DNA of 40,689 nucleotides from a virus: IMG/VR virus record IMGVR_UViG_3300048916_000149, positions 1 to 40,689 of that record; one strand, 5' to 3'. Shown piece by piece: positions 24,934 to 31,975 of this stretch (position 1 is its first letter; each line of letters starts with the position of its first letter). The notes under the pieces were generated by a model. It saw only the letters and a program-made list of their open reading frames with translations, ran no database searches and was not told where the DNA came from. The position numbers and the translations under genes were made by a program.

Positions 24934-26198
24934 CTTGGTCTCGAATTACGTGGCAGGACTCGCCGTCGACGGCGACGCCGGTCTCGGCAGCGAATCTCAA
25001 CCGCATCGAGAGCGCGATCGACGACCTCAACGGCGGCGCGTTGGTAACCCGCACGATCCGGCACACCAACGGCGGGCTGGGCGGCACGGTCACCAGCTCG
25101 CTGGCGGCGGGCACAGCGGGTAGCTCCCGGTTCGTGGTGAAGCTGCCGGTGGATGTGACGCAGTGGCGGTTCATGATCCGCAACCGGGACACCGCAGAGA
25201 CCGCGAAAACCGCGGCCACCTTGAAGAAGCTGGTGGTGGGTCTGCACAGTCCGCCGTCGACCAGCGACAACACGGGCTCAGAAACCGGCAGCTTCTCCGG
25301 CAGCACGGCGACGACGATCGTGTCGACCGACCAGACGATCCCCGGTGATGGGACCTGGTACACCTCACCATGGGTTACCAGCGCTCCGGGTCTGTTCACC
25401 GCGAACGTGGAGTATTTGGTGGCGTTCGGGTGGACATTCGCGTCGTCGACCGCAGTGCAGACCGGCGCCGGTAAGGCGTGGACGTGGACCACCTCGACCT
25501 CGGCCACCGACCCGACCGTCGCGGGTTCGGGCGGCACGGTGACCAGCATTCCGTTCGATTGGATCATCGAGTACCAGTCGACATCTCGGCGCAAAGTCTG
25601 CTTGGTGATTGGCGATTCGATCTTCGAGCCGATCGCCGGTGCGAAGGGGACCACTTCGGCGAGCATCGTGCCGACGCCGTTGTGGAAGGGCAATGTCTAC
25701 CTGTGGGCCGCCGCGACGAACCGGTTGATCGTGAACATGTCGTTGGCCGGCTGGAAGTTGAGCGACTACGCGACGGCTCTGTCCAATGCTTCCGTCGCGC
25801 ATATCTGGGACCGGCTGGCGCTGGACACGTTCACCCTCGATGAGGTGCTGATCTGCGGCGGCAGCAACGACATCTTCGGTGCCAGCGCGACATTGGCCGG
25901 TCTCCAGGCGTCGGTGCGCACCCTGGTCAGCAGGCTCCAGACCGCCTACTCGTTCACCGGGAAGGTTTACCTGGGCACCGTCATCTCGCGGACGTCGACC
26001 GGTGACAGTGTGCGCCTGTCCTACAACGACTGGATTGGCGGTCAGCCCACCTTCTGCAATGGGGTGGTGGATTTCGCCGGCGCGATGCGCGGCACCAGCA
26101 GCACCGCGCTGTGGCCCGACTACACCACCGACACGATCCATCCGTCGTGGCTGGGGCATCAGCGTATGGCGGACGAGCTTGCGGTGGCCATCCCGTGA
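24930..26198 (+). CDS. Tail fibre with SGNH/GDSL hydrolase domain
   Basis: 422 residues. Residues 1-220 are a beta-rich fibre part beginning TWSRITWQDSPSTATPVSAA. Residues about 222-422 form an SGNH hydrolase: block I VIGDS (Ser230), block III GGSND (Gly311, Asn313) and block V DTIHPSWLGH (Asp401, His404). SGNH enzymes deacylate sugars or lipids; on a tail fibre this suggests removal of acetyl or acyl groups from host envelope glycans during adsorption. The start overlaps the repeat-protein gene (ATGA), linking the two. Confidence 0.88.
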   Translation: MTWSRITWQDSPSTATPVSAANLNRIESAIDDLNGGALVTRTIRHTNGGLGGTVTSSLAAGTAGSSRFVVKLPVDVTQWRFMIRNRDTAETAKTAATLKKLVVGLHSPPSTSDNTGSETGSFSGSTATTIVSTDQTIPGDGTWYTSPWVTSAPGLFTANVEYLVAFGWTFASSTAVQTGAGKAWTWTTSTSATDPTVAGSGGTVTSIPFDWIIEYQSTSRRKVCLVIGDSIFEPIAGAKGTTSASIVPTPLWKGNVYLWAAATNRLIVNMSLAGWKLSDYATALSNASVAHIWDRLALDTFTLDEVLICGGSNDIFGASATLAGLQASVRTLVSRLQTAYSFTGKVYLGTVISRTSTGDSVRLSYNDWIGGQPTFCNGVVDFAGAMRGTSSTALWPDYTTDTIHPSWLGHQRMADELAVAIP

Positions 26199-26200
26199 CG

Positions 26201-26548
26201 CTACCTGGCTGACCGCAGACCGGCCACGATCCGCTCGCCGAGGAAGGCGGGCGGGTCGGTGTCCAGATCCTCGGCGCTCCACTCGCGCACGGTGTCGCCG
26301 AGGATCGTCACCTGCCGTGGACGCAGCTGCCGAAGGTCGTACTCGAGCAGGCTTCCGGGCGGAGCCTTGGGAGGCAGCCAGGGCGGCGCACCGTCGACCC
26401 ACTCGCCGACCTCCCAGGATCCGTCGTCACGCTTCTGCTTGAGACGCCAGCGGATGATCCCGTCAGGCAGTTCACGCAGCGGATACGCCGTCACCATGCG
26501 GGCCGTGCCCTCATCGCTCATCAAGCAATTATCGCATGTCAGAGCCAT
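26201..26548 (-). CDS. Leftward small protein, unknown (possible moron)
   Basis: A leftward gene between two rightward late genes. Two starts are possible: 26548 (MALTCDNCLMSDEG, 115 residues) or 26521 (MSDEGTARMVTAYPL, 106 residues). Neither has a Shine-Dalgarno, but GATAAT lies 6 bp before the 26521 ATG, as for a leaderless transcript. The sequence is charged and Trp-rich (GIIRWRLKQKRDDGSWEVGE, PPWLPPKAPPGSLLEY) with no recognised domain. Expression independent of the late operon is likely, so a lysogeny-expressed gene is possible. Confidence 0.6.
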   Translation of the reverse strand: MALTCDNCLMSDEGTARMVTAYPLRELPDGIIRWRLKQKRDDGSWEVGEWVDGAPPWLPPKAPPGSLLEYDLRQLRPRQVTILGDTVREWSAEDLDTDPPAFLGERIVAGLRSAR

Positions 26549-26572
26549 ATTCCGCGAAAGGTGATCGGCTCG

Positions 26573-27337
26573 ATGACCATTGACATAATCACCGTCCGCG
26601 GGACGGGAGAGGGTTTGGGCGCACCGAACGCGATGCTGCGCAACGTCGTCCGCGAACTCGACCCGGATAAGTTCCACTACCTGGGCGATTGCCCCTACCC
26701 GGGAACTGTTGGACCCGTGGGTGCGGGCCCGCTCGGTCCGAGCGAAGCCACCTCCATCGAGATTGGGCTGACTGCGCTGTCGGCGATGATCCGAGCGACA
26801 CCGAATCCTGTCGGCATCCTCGGGTACAGTCTCGGCGCCCTCGTCGTGGACGCGTTCATGGAGGCCAAGGCGCAAGGGCTGTTCCCCGAGTGCGAGGTGG
26901 CGTTCACCGCCTGCTTGGCCAATCCGGTCCGGCGCGAAGGGGACTCAGTCGACTCCGGCGCCCGCGGCTACGGGATCAACGGGCCGCACGGCGACTTCCC
27001 TGAGGGCCACATCCACCTCGAGTACGCCAACCCGAACGATGTCATCACCTCGTGCGCGGCCGGCTCACCGCTGCGGGGTATCGCGGACGGTATGTCCGCC
27101 TTCTCGTTCGCCGAGATCGGCGGCTGGTCACAGGATCTCGTGGACCGGTTGCGGCGCCGGCGGTTCCAGCCGATCAACTGGGACTGGTGGCGCAACCCGG
27201 TTGAGACCTGGCAGCTGTACGACGAGGCGGCGAGGCAGGTAGTCGGCTACCTGTCCGGGCGGGACCACATCCGCACCTACATCGAGGGCCTGTATTGCCA
27301 TCGGATGGCCGAGGCGATCAACGCGCTCGAGGTGTGA
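26573..27337 (+). CDS. lysB: Lysin B (mycolyl-arabinogalactan esterase)
   Basis: 254 residues with an alpha/beta-hydrolase/cutinase-like core. Nucleophile elbow GYSLG at residues 84-88 (Ser86), acid in NPND (Asp156), likely His232 in GRDHIRTY. An N-terminal ITVRGTGEGLG strand and loop is usual for the family. Lysin B cleaves mycolic esters to detach the outer membrane of mycolata, acting after lysin A. ATG 26573 is chosen over GTG 26561, which directly abuts the AAAGG element. It is separated from lysin A and holins by about 6.6 kb of mostly tail genes. Confidence 0.9.
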   Translation: MTIDIITVRGTGEGLGAPNAMLRNVVRELDPDKFHYLGDCPYPGTVGPVGAGPLGPSEATSIEIGLTALSAMIRATPNPVGILGYSLGALVVDAFMEAKAQGLFPECEVAFTACLANPVRREGDSVDSGARGYGINGPHGDFPEGHIHLEYANPNDVITSCAAGSPLRGIADGMSAFSFAEIGGWSQDLVDRLRRRRFQPINWDWWRNPVETWQLYDEAARQVVGYLSGRDHIRTYIEGLYCHRMAEAINALEV

Positions 27338-27357
27338 ATCCCGCCCCGGCCGGGACG

Positions 27358-27639
27358 CTATCGGACGACGACGAGCTGGTATCGGTGTCCCGTACCGCCG
27401 ATGGGGTTGCATTCCGCGGTCACGCCCGGGCGGCGGATTGCGCGGGCAGCATCGTTGCACGACTGGTAATCCGGGTAGATCCCGCCCTGCGGCGTTGAGG
27501 GGCTGGAGTTTCCGGAGCTTCCGAACGCGCTGGCGATCCCCTGCAGGAATGCTTGGCCGAGGTCATCGGCTGATGCTGCGGGGGCGAGCATCGATACAGC
27601 GATGGAGGCGAGAGCGAATACGGGCAGAATCCTACGCAT
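27358..27639 (-). CDS. Small secreted protein with signal peptide
   Basis: 93 residues, leftward. Clear Sec signal: MRR, hydrophobic core ILPVFALASIAVSMLAP, and an AASA-DD cleavage site near residue 24. The mature part has a Ser/Gly/Pro linker and two cysteines (SCNDAARAIRRPGVTAECNP) that could form a disulfide, ending HRYQLVVVR. AGGAG lies 8 bp before the ATG. No known family. As a secreted product on the strand opposite to the late genes, it is a candidate lysogenic-conversion gene. Confidence 0.72.
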   Translation of the reverse strand: MRRILPVFALASIAVSMLAPAASADDLGQAFLQGIASAFGSSGNSSPSTPQGGIYPDYQSCNDAARAIRRPGVTAECNPIGGTGHRYQLVVVR

Positions 27640-27686
27640 GGGTATTCTCCTGGCTAGAACACAAGTTGACGCCTGTTGATACGAAC

Positions 27687-27722
27687 AAGCCCCCGGTCCC
27701 GTTACAGGGGTCGGGGGCTTTT
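27687..27722. terminator. Strong bidirectional intrinsic terminator
   Basis: AAGCCCCCGGTCCC (27687-27700) pairs with GGGGTCGGGGGCTT (27707-27720), 14 pairs including two G-T wobbles, 6-nt loop, followed by TTTT on the plus strand and by AAGC-TTGTT on the minus strand. It closes the leftward operon 27730-28571 and separates it from the secreted-protein gene. Confidence 0.85.
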
Positions 27723-27729
27723 CGGCGTT

Positions 27730-27864
27730 TCACGACCTGTCTGTCGGATCCCATTTCTCGAGCGCTTCGACCACACGGATCAGCAAGTCTGCGGACGGCA
27801 CTTCGACCGGAGGCAGATCGAGCGCATGTTTGGCCCGCTGCGGCAGCTCAGTTTTCGAGTTCAC
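27730..27864 (-). CDS. Small leftward protein (44 aa), end of operon
   Basis: GTG at 27864 with GAGAGG 6 bp upstream, overlapping the preceding gene by 17 bp. 44 residues, amphipathic (ELPQRAKHALDL, DLLIRVVEALEKWDP). It is the last gene before the terminator at 27687-27722. Unknown function; supported by overlap, ribosome-binding site and terminator position. Confidence 0.5.
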   Translation of the reverse strand: MNSKTELPQRAKHALDLPPVEVPSADLLIRVVEALEKWDPTDRS

Positions 27865-28036
27865 GCCGCACCTCTCGGTCGACCACTGCTTCCGGCTCCA
27901 CGTCGATCGTGGGCACCTCGAGCGCAGCAGGTTCGGGTTCGAGATCGCAGGGCTCCCAAGCGAAGCCGTCCTGCCCGACGATGGACACGCCATCTTCGTG
28001 ATGCAGGTATCCCATGCGCCGCGTTGCGTCGTTCAT
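27848..28036 (-). CDS. Small acidic leftward protein (62 aa)
   Basis: ATG 28036 overlaps the stop of the upstream gene (ATGA). 62 residues, N-terminal MNDATRRMGYLHHEDGVSIV, then very acidic with Glu/Pro/Val repeats (CDLEPEPAALEVPTIDVEPE). No recognised domain. An acidic small phage protein could mimic DNA or bind a regulator, but nothing shows this directly. Confidence 0.55.
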   Translation of the reverse strand: MNDATRRMGYLHHEDGVSIVGQDGFAWEPCDLEPEPAALEVPTIDVEPEAVVDREVRRELEN

Positions 28037-28242
28037 GCGACCGTCGACGGGGCCAGCGCCTCGGCGGCGATCCTGCGACGCTCGCAATCTGGGCCGCAGG
28101 ATCGGTGCTGCTGCATGTCGACATCTGCTTCGGCGTGCGTCGGGGGCGTGATGCGCGCGGTGTGCGGGGAAAGGCTGGTCAGCGATGCGCCCCGCTTGAT
28201 GACTGCGGCCCGGCGCTGGCGCCACAGATCGGCGGACCTCAT
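28033..28242 (-). CDS. Small basic leftward protein (69 aa)
   Basis: ATG 28242 overlaps the stop of the dead-recombinase-like gene, and its own stop overlaps the next ATG. 69 residues, basic, with MRSADLWRQRRAAVIKRGAS at the start and a HRSCGPDCERRRIAAEAL segment holding two cysteines and nearby His. Not recognised. The overlapping chain is the main support. Confidence 0.55.
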   Translation of the reverse strand: MRSADLWRQRRAAVIKRGASLTSLSPHTARITPPTHAEADVDMQQHRSCGPDCERRRIAAEALAPSTVA

Positions 28243-28571
28243 CGCGCACCCGCCATCAAAGTCTGCGGCTTCCAGATCTTCGGGTCGTCACCAGGGATGC
28301 GAGGTACTTCGATGATCCGATAGGTCTGGTTGAGGATTTCGGCGGCGTCGCCGAGGTGTTCGAGCGAGGGGACGATGATCGTGTCCGCGTTGACGCGGCC
28401 GAGCATGATCGTCAGCCGCTTGGCGGGGTCGTCCACGAGGTGACTGCAGGCGAAGAGCCGGGCGAGATCGAGGAACTTGTGGCGCGCGGTGGCGCGGATT
28501 GCCTGTTCGTCGTTGGGCTGGGCAGCGCAGGAGATGCGTTTGTCCAGGAACCCGACCGCCTTCGTTGTCAT
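28239..28571 (-). CDS. Stand-alone serine-recombinase-like N-terminal domain, apparently catalytically dead
   Basis: 110 residues from ATG 28571 (AAGGA 7 bp upstream), first gene of a leftward operon. By eye it follows the resolvase N-terminal fold: AVGFLDKRIS where active enzymes have a GYxRxS strand, then DEQAIRATARHKFLDLARLF matching the helix after it. ADTIIVPSLEHLGDAAEIL matches the usual ADxxxVxxLDRLGR block. The Asp-Arg and second Arg of that block are replaced (LEHLGD), so strand exchange is unlikely. There is no DNA-binding C-terminus. It may act as a regulator or dimer partner of the nearby serine integrase. This is an alignment by eye, not a search result. Confidence 0.6.
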   Translation of the reverse strand: MTTKAVGFLDKRISCAAQPNDEQAIRATARHKFLDLARLFACSHLVDDPAKRLTIMLGRVNADTIIVPSLEHLGDAAEILNQTYRIIEVPRIPGDDPKIWKPQTLMAGAR

Positions 28572-28732
28572 TTGGCGTCCTTGGGGTCTGTTCGGTTGTT
28601 TGATGCGGGTCGGCGCCGGGGAGGGAGGCAGTGTGGCTACGAGCCCTCCCCGGGCCGCTGATCCCGTTCGGGGGCGGGAACAGCCCCGCATCGGGGGCTG
28701 AACTCAGGTTCTCGCAATGCAAGGGGGCGAAC

Positions 28733-28758
28733 TCGCAAAACTTTTGTTAGTTTTGTGA
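28733..28758. promoter_or_regulatory. Candidate operator in the divergent regulator/operon gap
   Basis: TCGCAAAAC (28733-28741) and GTTTTGTGA (28750-28758) form an inverted repeat with 8 of 9 matches and an 8-bp spacer; a direct repeat TTTTGTTAG/TTTTGTGAG overlaps it. The element is AT-rich in a GC-rich gap (28572-28783) between the leftward operon and the HTH-TPR regulator, 26 bp before the regulator start. A self-binding operator is likely. A small hairpin CAGCCCC/GGGGCTG is at 28681-28700. Confidence 0.5.
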
Positions 28759-28783
28759 GTAGGGGTGGCGTCGAATAGGAACC

Positions 28784-29998
28784 GTGATCGCAATGACCCA
28801 GGACGAGGGCGTAGGCAAGCGCGTAGCCGCTACCCGCAAGCTGTCCGGCTGGACCCAAACGAAACTCGCGCAGGAGGCGCACCTATCTGCGTCGCTGGTC
28901 TCTCAGGTGGAGCGCGGCGTGGTGCCGGCTTCGCAGGCGTTCATTGCGGCTTGCGCCCGCGCCTTGAACGTCAGCTACAACGACCTCACCGACCGACCCA
29001 CGCCGACTAGCAGCCGCGAAGAGCAGAAGGTTCACTCTGGCATCCCCGCGATCCGGCGAGAGCTGGCGACGTATCGGATTCCGCCGGAAGACATCCCGCC
29101 CCGCCCCTATCTCGAGCTCGCTGCCGATGTGGCGAAGGCATCGAAACTTCGTCATGGCGTGCAACTCACCGAGCTGGGCGAGTTTCTGCCCAACCTGTTG
29201 CGGGATCTGCGGGTGGCGTGGCACTCCACCACCGGCGCCGATCAGGAACGCATCTTCGGTCTTCTCGCCGAGGCGTACGCGGCGACCAGCCAGTTGGTGT
29301 ACAAGCTCGGCTACATCGACCTGTCGAGCCTGGCGGTCGACCGCTACGAATGGGCTGCCGCGCGCTCAGGGGATCCTCTCGCTGTCGCTGCGGGCGACTA
29401 TCAGCGGGCCGGCGAGATGATCTGCGCCGCGGACTGGCAGAACGCCGTGGCGTTGCTCGAGTCCAGCCGCGCGGGCATCGAATCCGATGTGCCCAAGGGT
29501 GATCCGGCGACGCTGTCGATGATGGGCAACCTGCACTTGAAGTCCGGCCTCGCGTACGCGCGCGCTGGCAGGCGGGAGCAGGCCGATGCGCACCTGGCCG
29601 AGGCTGCGGATCTGGCTCAGCATGTCGGGGATGGCCGCGACGACTACCGGCTGTGGTTCGGCCGCGACAACGTGCACATCTGGTCTGTCGGGCTGGCGGT
29701 GGAGATGATGGATGGCACCGAAGCGATCAAACGCAACGCGACGTTCAAGCTCCCCACGGGCACGCCACGGGAGCGGATGGGCCACCACTACATCGACCTC
29801 GCCCGCGGGTTCCTGCTGCACGGCGATCGGGAGGGCGCGTTCTCGGCATTGCAGGTGGCGAAGCGAATTGCGCCGACACAGACCCGGTATCACCCGATGG
29901 TGCACGAGACGATCCGGATGCTGGCGCGTCAGGAAGCGCGAGCGTCGGAGACAGTGCGCGGATTCGCCGCCTGGTGCGGCGTGACGAGCATCGACTGA
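28784..29998 (+). CDS. XRE-family HTH regulator with TPR-like C-terminal region
   Basis: 404 residues. N-terminal HTH_3 domain at about residues 10-65 (VGKRVAATRKLSGWTQTKLA, SLVSQVERGVVPAS). The remaining 330 residues are helical repeats resembling tetratricopeptide units (MGNLHLKSGLAYARAGRREQ, then YIDLARGFLLHGDREGAF). This architecture is frequent among host-type actinobacterial regulators and much larger than a phage repressor. The start may be GTG 28784 or ATG 28793. It is closed by the terminator at 30029-30064. Ligand or partner sensing by the TPR part is expected from the fold; the actual signal is unknown. Confidence 0.85.
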   Translation: MIAMTQDEGVGKRVAATRKLSGWTQTKLAQEAHLSASLVSQVERGVVPASQAFIAACARALNVSYNDLTDRPTPTSSREEQKVHSGIPAIRRELATYRIPPEDIPPRPYLELAADVAKASKLRHGVQLTELGEFLPNLLRDLRVAWHSTTGADQERIFGLLAEAYAATSQLVYKLGYIDLSSLAVDRYEWAAARSGDPLAVAAGDYQRAGEMICAADWQNAVALLESSRAGIESDVPKGDPATLSMMGNLHLKSGLAYARAGRREQADAHLAEAADLAQHVGDGRDDYRLWFGRDNVHIWSVGLAVEMMDGTEAIKRNATFKLPTGTPRERMGHHYIDLARGFLLHGDREGAFSALQVAKRIAPTQTRYHPMVHETIRMLARQEARASETVRGFAAWCGVTSID

Positions 29999-30028
29999 AC
30001 CAGCAAGAATTCCTCACAGGTACGAGAA

Positions 30029-30064
30029 AGCCGCCCCGAGAATCACGCTCGGGGCGGCTCTTCT
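30029..30064 (+). terminator. Intrinsic terminator after HTH-TPR regulator
   Basis: AGCCGCCCCGAG (30029-30040) pairs perfectly with CTCGGGGCGGCT (30048-30059), 7-nt loop AATCACG, followed by CTTCT. A 12-bp stem at the end of the regulator gene separates it from the integrase cassette. Confidence 0.8.
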
Positions 30065-30164
30065 GCGTTCAGGGGATTACCGAGGTGTGTGTTGCTCGGC
30101 CGAGGGGCCTCTTCCAGGGCGAGAGTTATCGTGTGGTCCGTGGATTCATTCGCACCGTCCCTGC

Positions 30165-30212
30165 ATACCTCCTATTGCACGATGAGTTCTGTTAAACCTC
30201 AATAGGGGGTAT
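30165..30212. other. Candidate attP site for the serine integrase
   Basis: ATACCTCCTATTG (30165-30177) and CAATAGGGGGTAT (30200-30212) are inverted repeats matching at 12 of 13 positions, 22-bp spacer, 48 bp overall, ending 10 bp before the integrase start. Large serine integrases use attP sites of about 48-50 bp with imperfect dyads, and several (phiC31 type) lie directly upstream of int. The dyad centre falls at 30188/30189 within GAGTTCTG, so the crossover dinucleotide is probably in TTC. It could instead be an operator for the int promoter. Confidence 0.6.
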
Positions 30213-30221
30213 TCTCGCGGC

Positions 30222-31643
30222 GTGGCCGATTCTGATGCTCCACGTCGCTGGGCTCTGTACACGCGCAAGTCCGGTCCGGGAGATAAGTCACCCGCTGACC
30301 AGGAGAAAGTTGGCCGTCGCGATATCGAAAGTATCGGCGGCACCGTGGTCGCGGTGTTCAAGGACAACCTGTCCGCCTCCTTGTATCGGCGGGTGCAGGA
30401 CCGGCCCGGGTTCGGCGAAGCCCGTGAGGCCATTCTCTCTGGTGAGGCCGATGCTCTGTGGACGTTTGCCCATAATCGCGGCCACCGCGACCTCGACGAC
30501 TACGTCCCGTTGCGGCGGATGTGCATCGACAACCGGATCCCGTGGAGGTACGGCGGCCGCACCTACGAGCTGTGGAAGGCCGCGGACCGGCAAGCCGCGA
30601 ACTCCGACGCGATCCGCGCGGAAGGGCAGTCCGACGACATCAGCGAAGCGGTGAACCGCGGCATCCAGGAGGCATTGGCCGACGGGCAGGCTCACGGGAA
30701 GGTCGCGCGCGGGTATCGGATTGTGCGGGATCCGGATTCAGGGAAGCCGATCCGGCGCGAGCCGATCCCGGAGCAGGCGAGACTGATCCAGGAGGCGGCG
30801 GAGCGGGTACTGGCAGGGGAGACGCTGCGGGCTGTCGCGACGGACTTCGTGCCGTCATGGAAGGCGGTCGGCGGCAAGGGGTTCGTGGACCAGCGAGTGC
30901 TGCGCAACATCTTGCTGCGGCCTACCTATGCCGGGTTCCGAACCTATAAGGGGGAGATCCACCGGGAGGGGACATGGGAGCCCATCCTGACGGTGGAGCA
31001 GCACGAGCAACTGAAGGTGGTGCTGAACGACCCGACCCGGCGGACGCATCGGGGTGTGGAGCCGGCGCATCTGCTGTCGCGGATCGCGGTGTGCGGGGCG
31101 TGCGGGGAGAAGCTGGGCGCCCGGTATCCGAAGCAGAAGAAGAAGCCGCTGCCGCCGACGTACCGATGCAACGAGGGGCACGCGAGCCGTTCGATCGCTG
31201 TGGTGGATGCGCATGTGACGGAGTTCCTGATGCAGCGGCTGGAGCGGCCGGACGCACGCGCGCTGTTGATGGCGGAGGAGGAACTAGGGCAGTCGTCGGT
31301 TGATGCTGATATGGCGTTGATCGAGGAGCTGGAGGGCCAGATCAAGACGTATGTGCGGGATGCGGCGAGGACGCGAATGTCGGCCGAGGTGGTGGCGGTG
31401 TATGTGGAGGAGTTGCAGGCTCAGATCGGTGAGGCGCGGGCGCGGGTGAATGCGGTTACCTCCCAGATCGATCCGTTGTTGCTGGATGCGGTGGGCCCGG
31501 ACGCTCGCCAGCGGTGGGAATCGTATACGTTGACGGAGCGGCGGCAGATCATTCGCAGGAACCTGGTGGTGACGTTGATGCCGCGGTCGGTTGTGCCGTC
31601 TGGTCCGGGGGTGCGGGTGCGGCCGTTGCGTTCGCTGCTGTGA
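30222..31643 (+). CDS. int: Large serine recombinase (integrase)
   Basis: 473 residues. N-terminal catalytic domain with YTRKS (Ser17 nucleophile) and DNLSASLYRRVQDRPGF. Recombinase domain from about residue 150 (GYRIVRDPDSGKPI onward, ending near LRNILLRPTYAGFR). Zinc ribbon with Cys291, Cys294, Cys316 and probably His320. Coiled-coil motif at about 360-410 (LIEELEGQIKTYVRDAA), then a basic tail. All parts of a phage serine integrase are present. GTG start lacks a good Shine-Dalgarno, but TATTCT lies 6 bp upstream, suggesting a leaderless transcript. It would recombine attP with a host attB. Confidence 0.93.
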   Translation: MADSDAPRRWALYTRKSGPGDKSPADQEKVGRRDIESIGGTVVAVFKDNLSASLYRRVQDRPGFGEAREAILSGEADALWTFAHNRGHRDLDDYVPLRRMCIDNRIPWRYGGRTYELWKAADRQAANSDAIRAEGQSDDISEAVNRGIQEALADGQAHGKVARGYRIVRDPDSGKPIRREPIPEQARLIQEAAERVLAGETLRAVATDFVPSWKAVGGKGFVDQRVLRNILLRPTYAGFRTYKGEIHREGTWEPILTVEQHEQLKVVLNDPTRRTHRGVEPAHLLSRIAVCGACGEKLGARYPKQKKKPLPPTYRCNEGHASRSIAVVDAHVTEFLMQRLERPDARALLMAEEELGQSSVDADMALIEELEGQIKTYVRDAARTRMSAEVVAVYVEELQAQIGEARARVNAVTSQIDPLLLDAVGPDARQRWESYTLTERRQIIRRNLVVTLMPRSVVPSGPGVRVRPLRSLL

Positions 31644-31975
31644 TCGGACTGGCTGGTGTCACATAACGTTTCGGCCGATGTCTGAAGGTTGCTGCCAGGT
31701 ATCTGGGTTTCTGTCACTGGGGATGAACATTATCTACCCCGCCATTTCACTTTACGGTGTTCGAACCGGTGTTCGGTTGCTGTCTCTGCCGGTCGATCGA
31801 AATCCGCTGTGTAACTACAGGTTTGCGGTTCCGCTCGAAATATGGACGTTTGAAATAAACGGGGCAGTTATCCTCTCATTCGCTCTTGATTGTTGCCATG
31901 CCGCAACTAAGCTGATTGATGCACGTCCAGCGCGGCGGCGAGCAGAGCGGTCGGGGTGTAGCGGAGGGTGCGACA
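31644..31975. other. AT-richer non-coding gap after integrase
   Basis: 332 bp with visibly lower GC than its flanks. It holds a 9-bp direct repeat CGGTGTTCG (31755-31763, 31767-31775), a small dyad GTTGC/GCAAC (31892-31896, 31903-31907) and a weak TTGATT (31886-31891). No convincing gene or strong terminator is seen. It probably carries control elements for the gene at 31976 or for excision; a second attachment-type dyad was not found. Confidence 0.5.

Noticed and set aside
31886-31913. TTGATT...TAAGCT as a promoter for the 31976 gene
   Set aside because: The -10 match is poor and spacing only fair; noted in the gap entry but not called.
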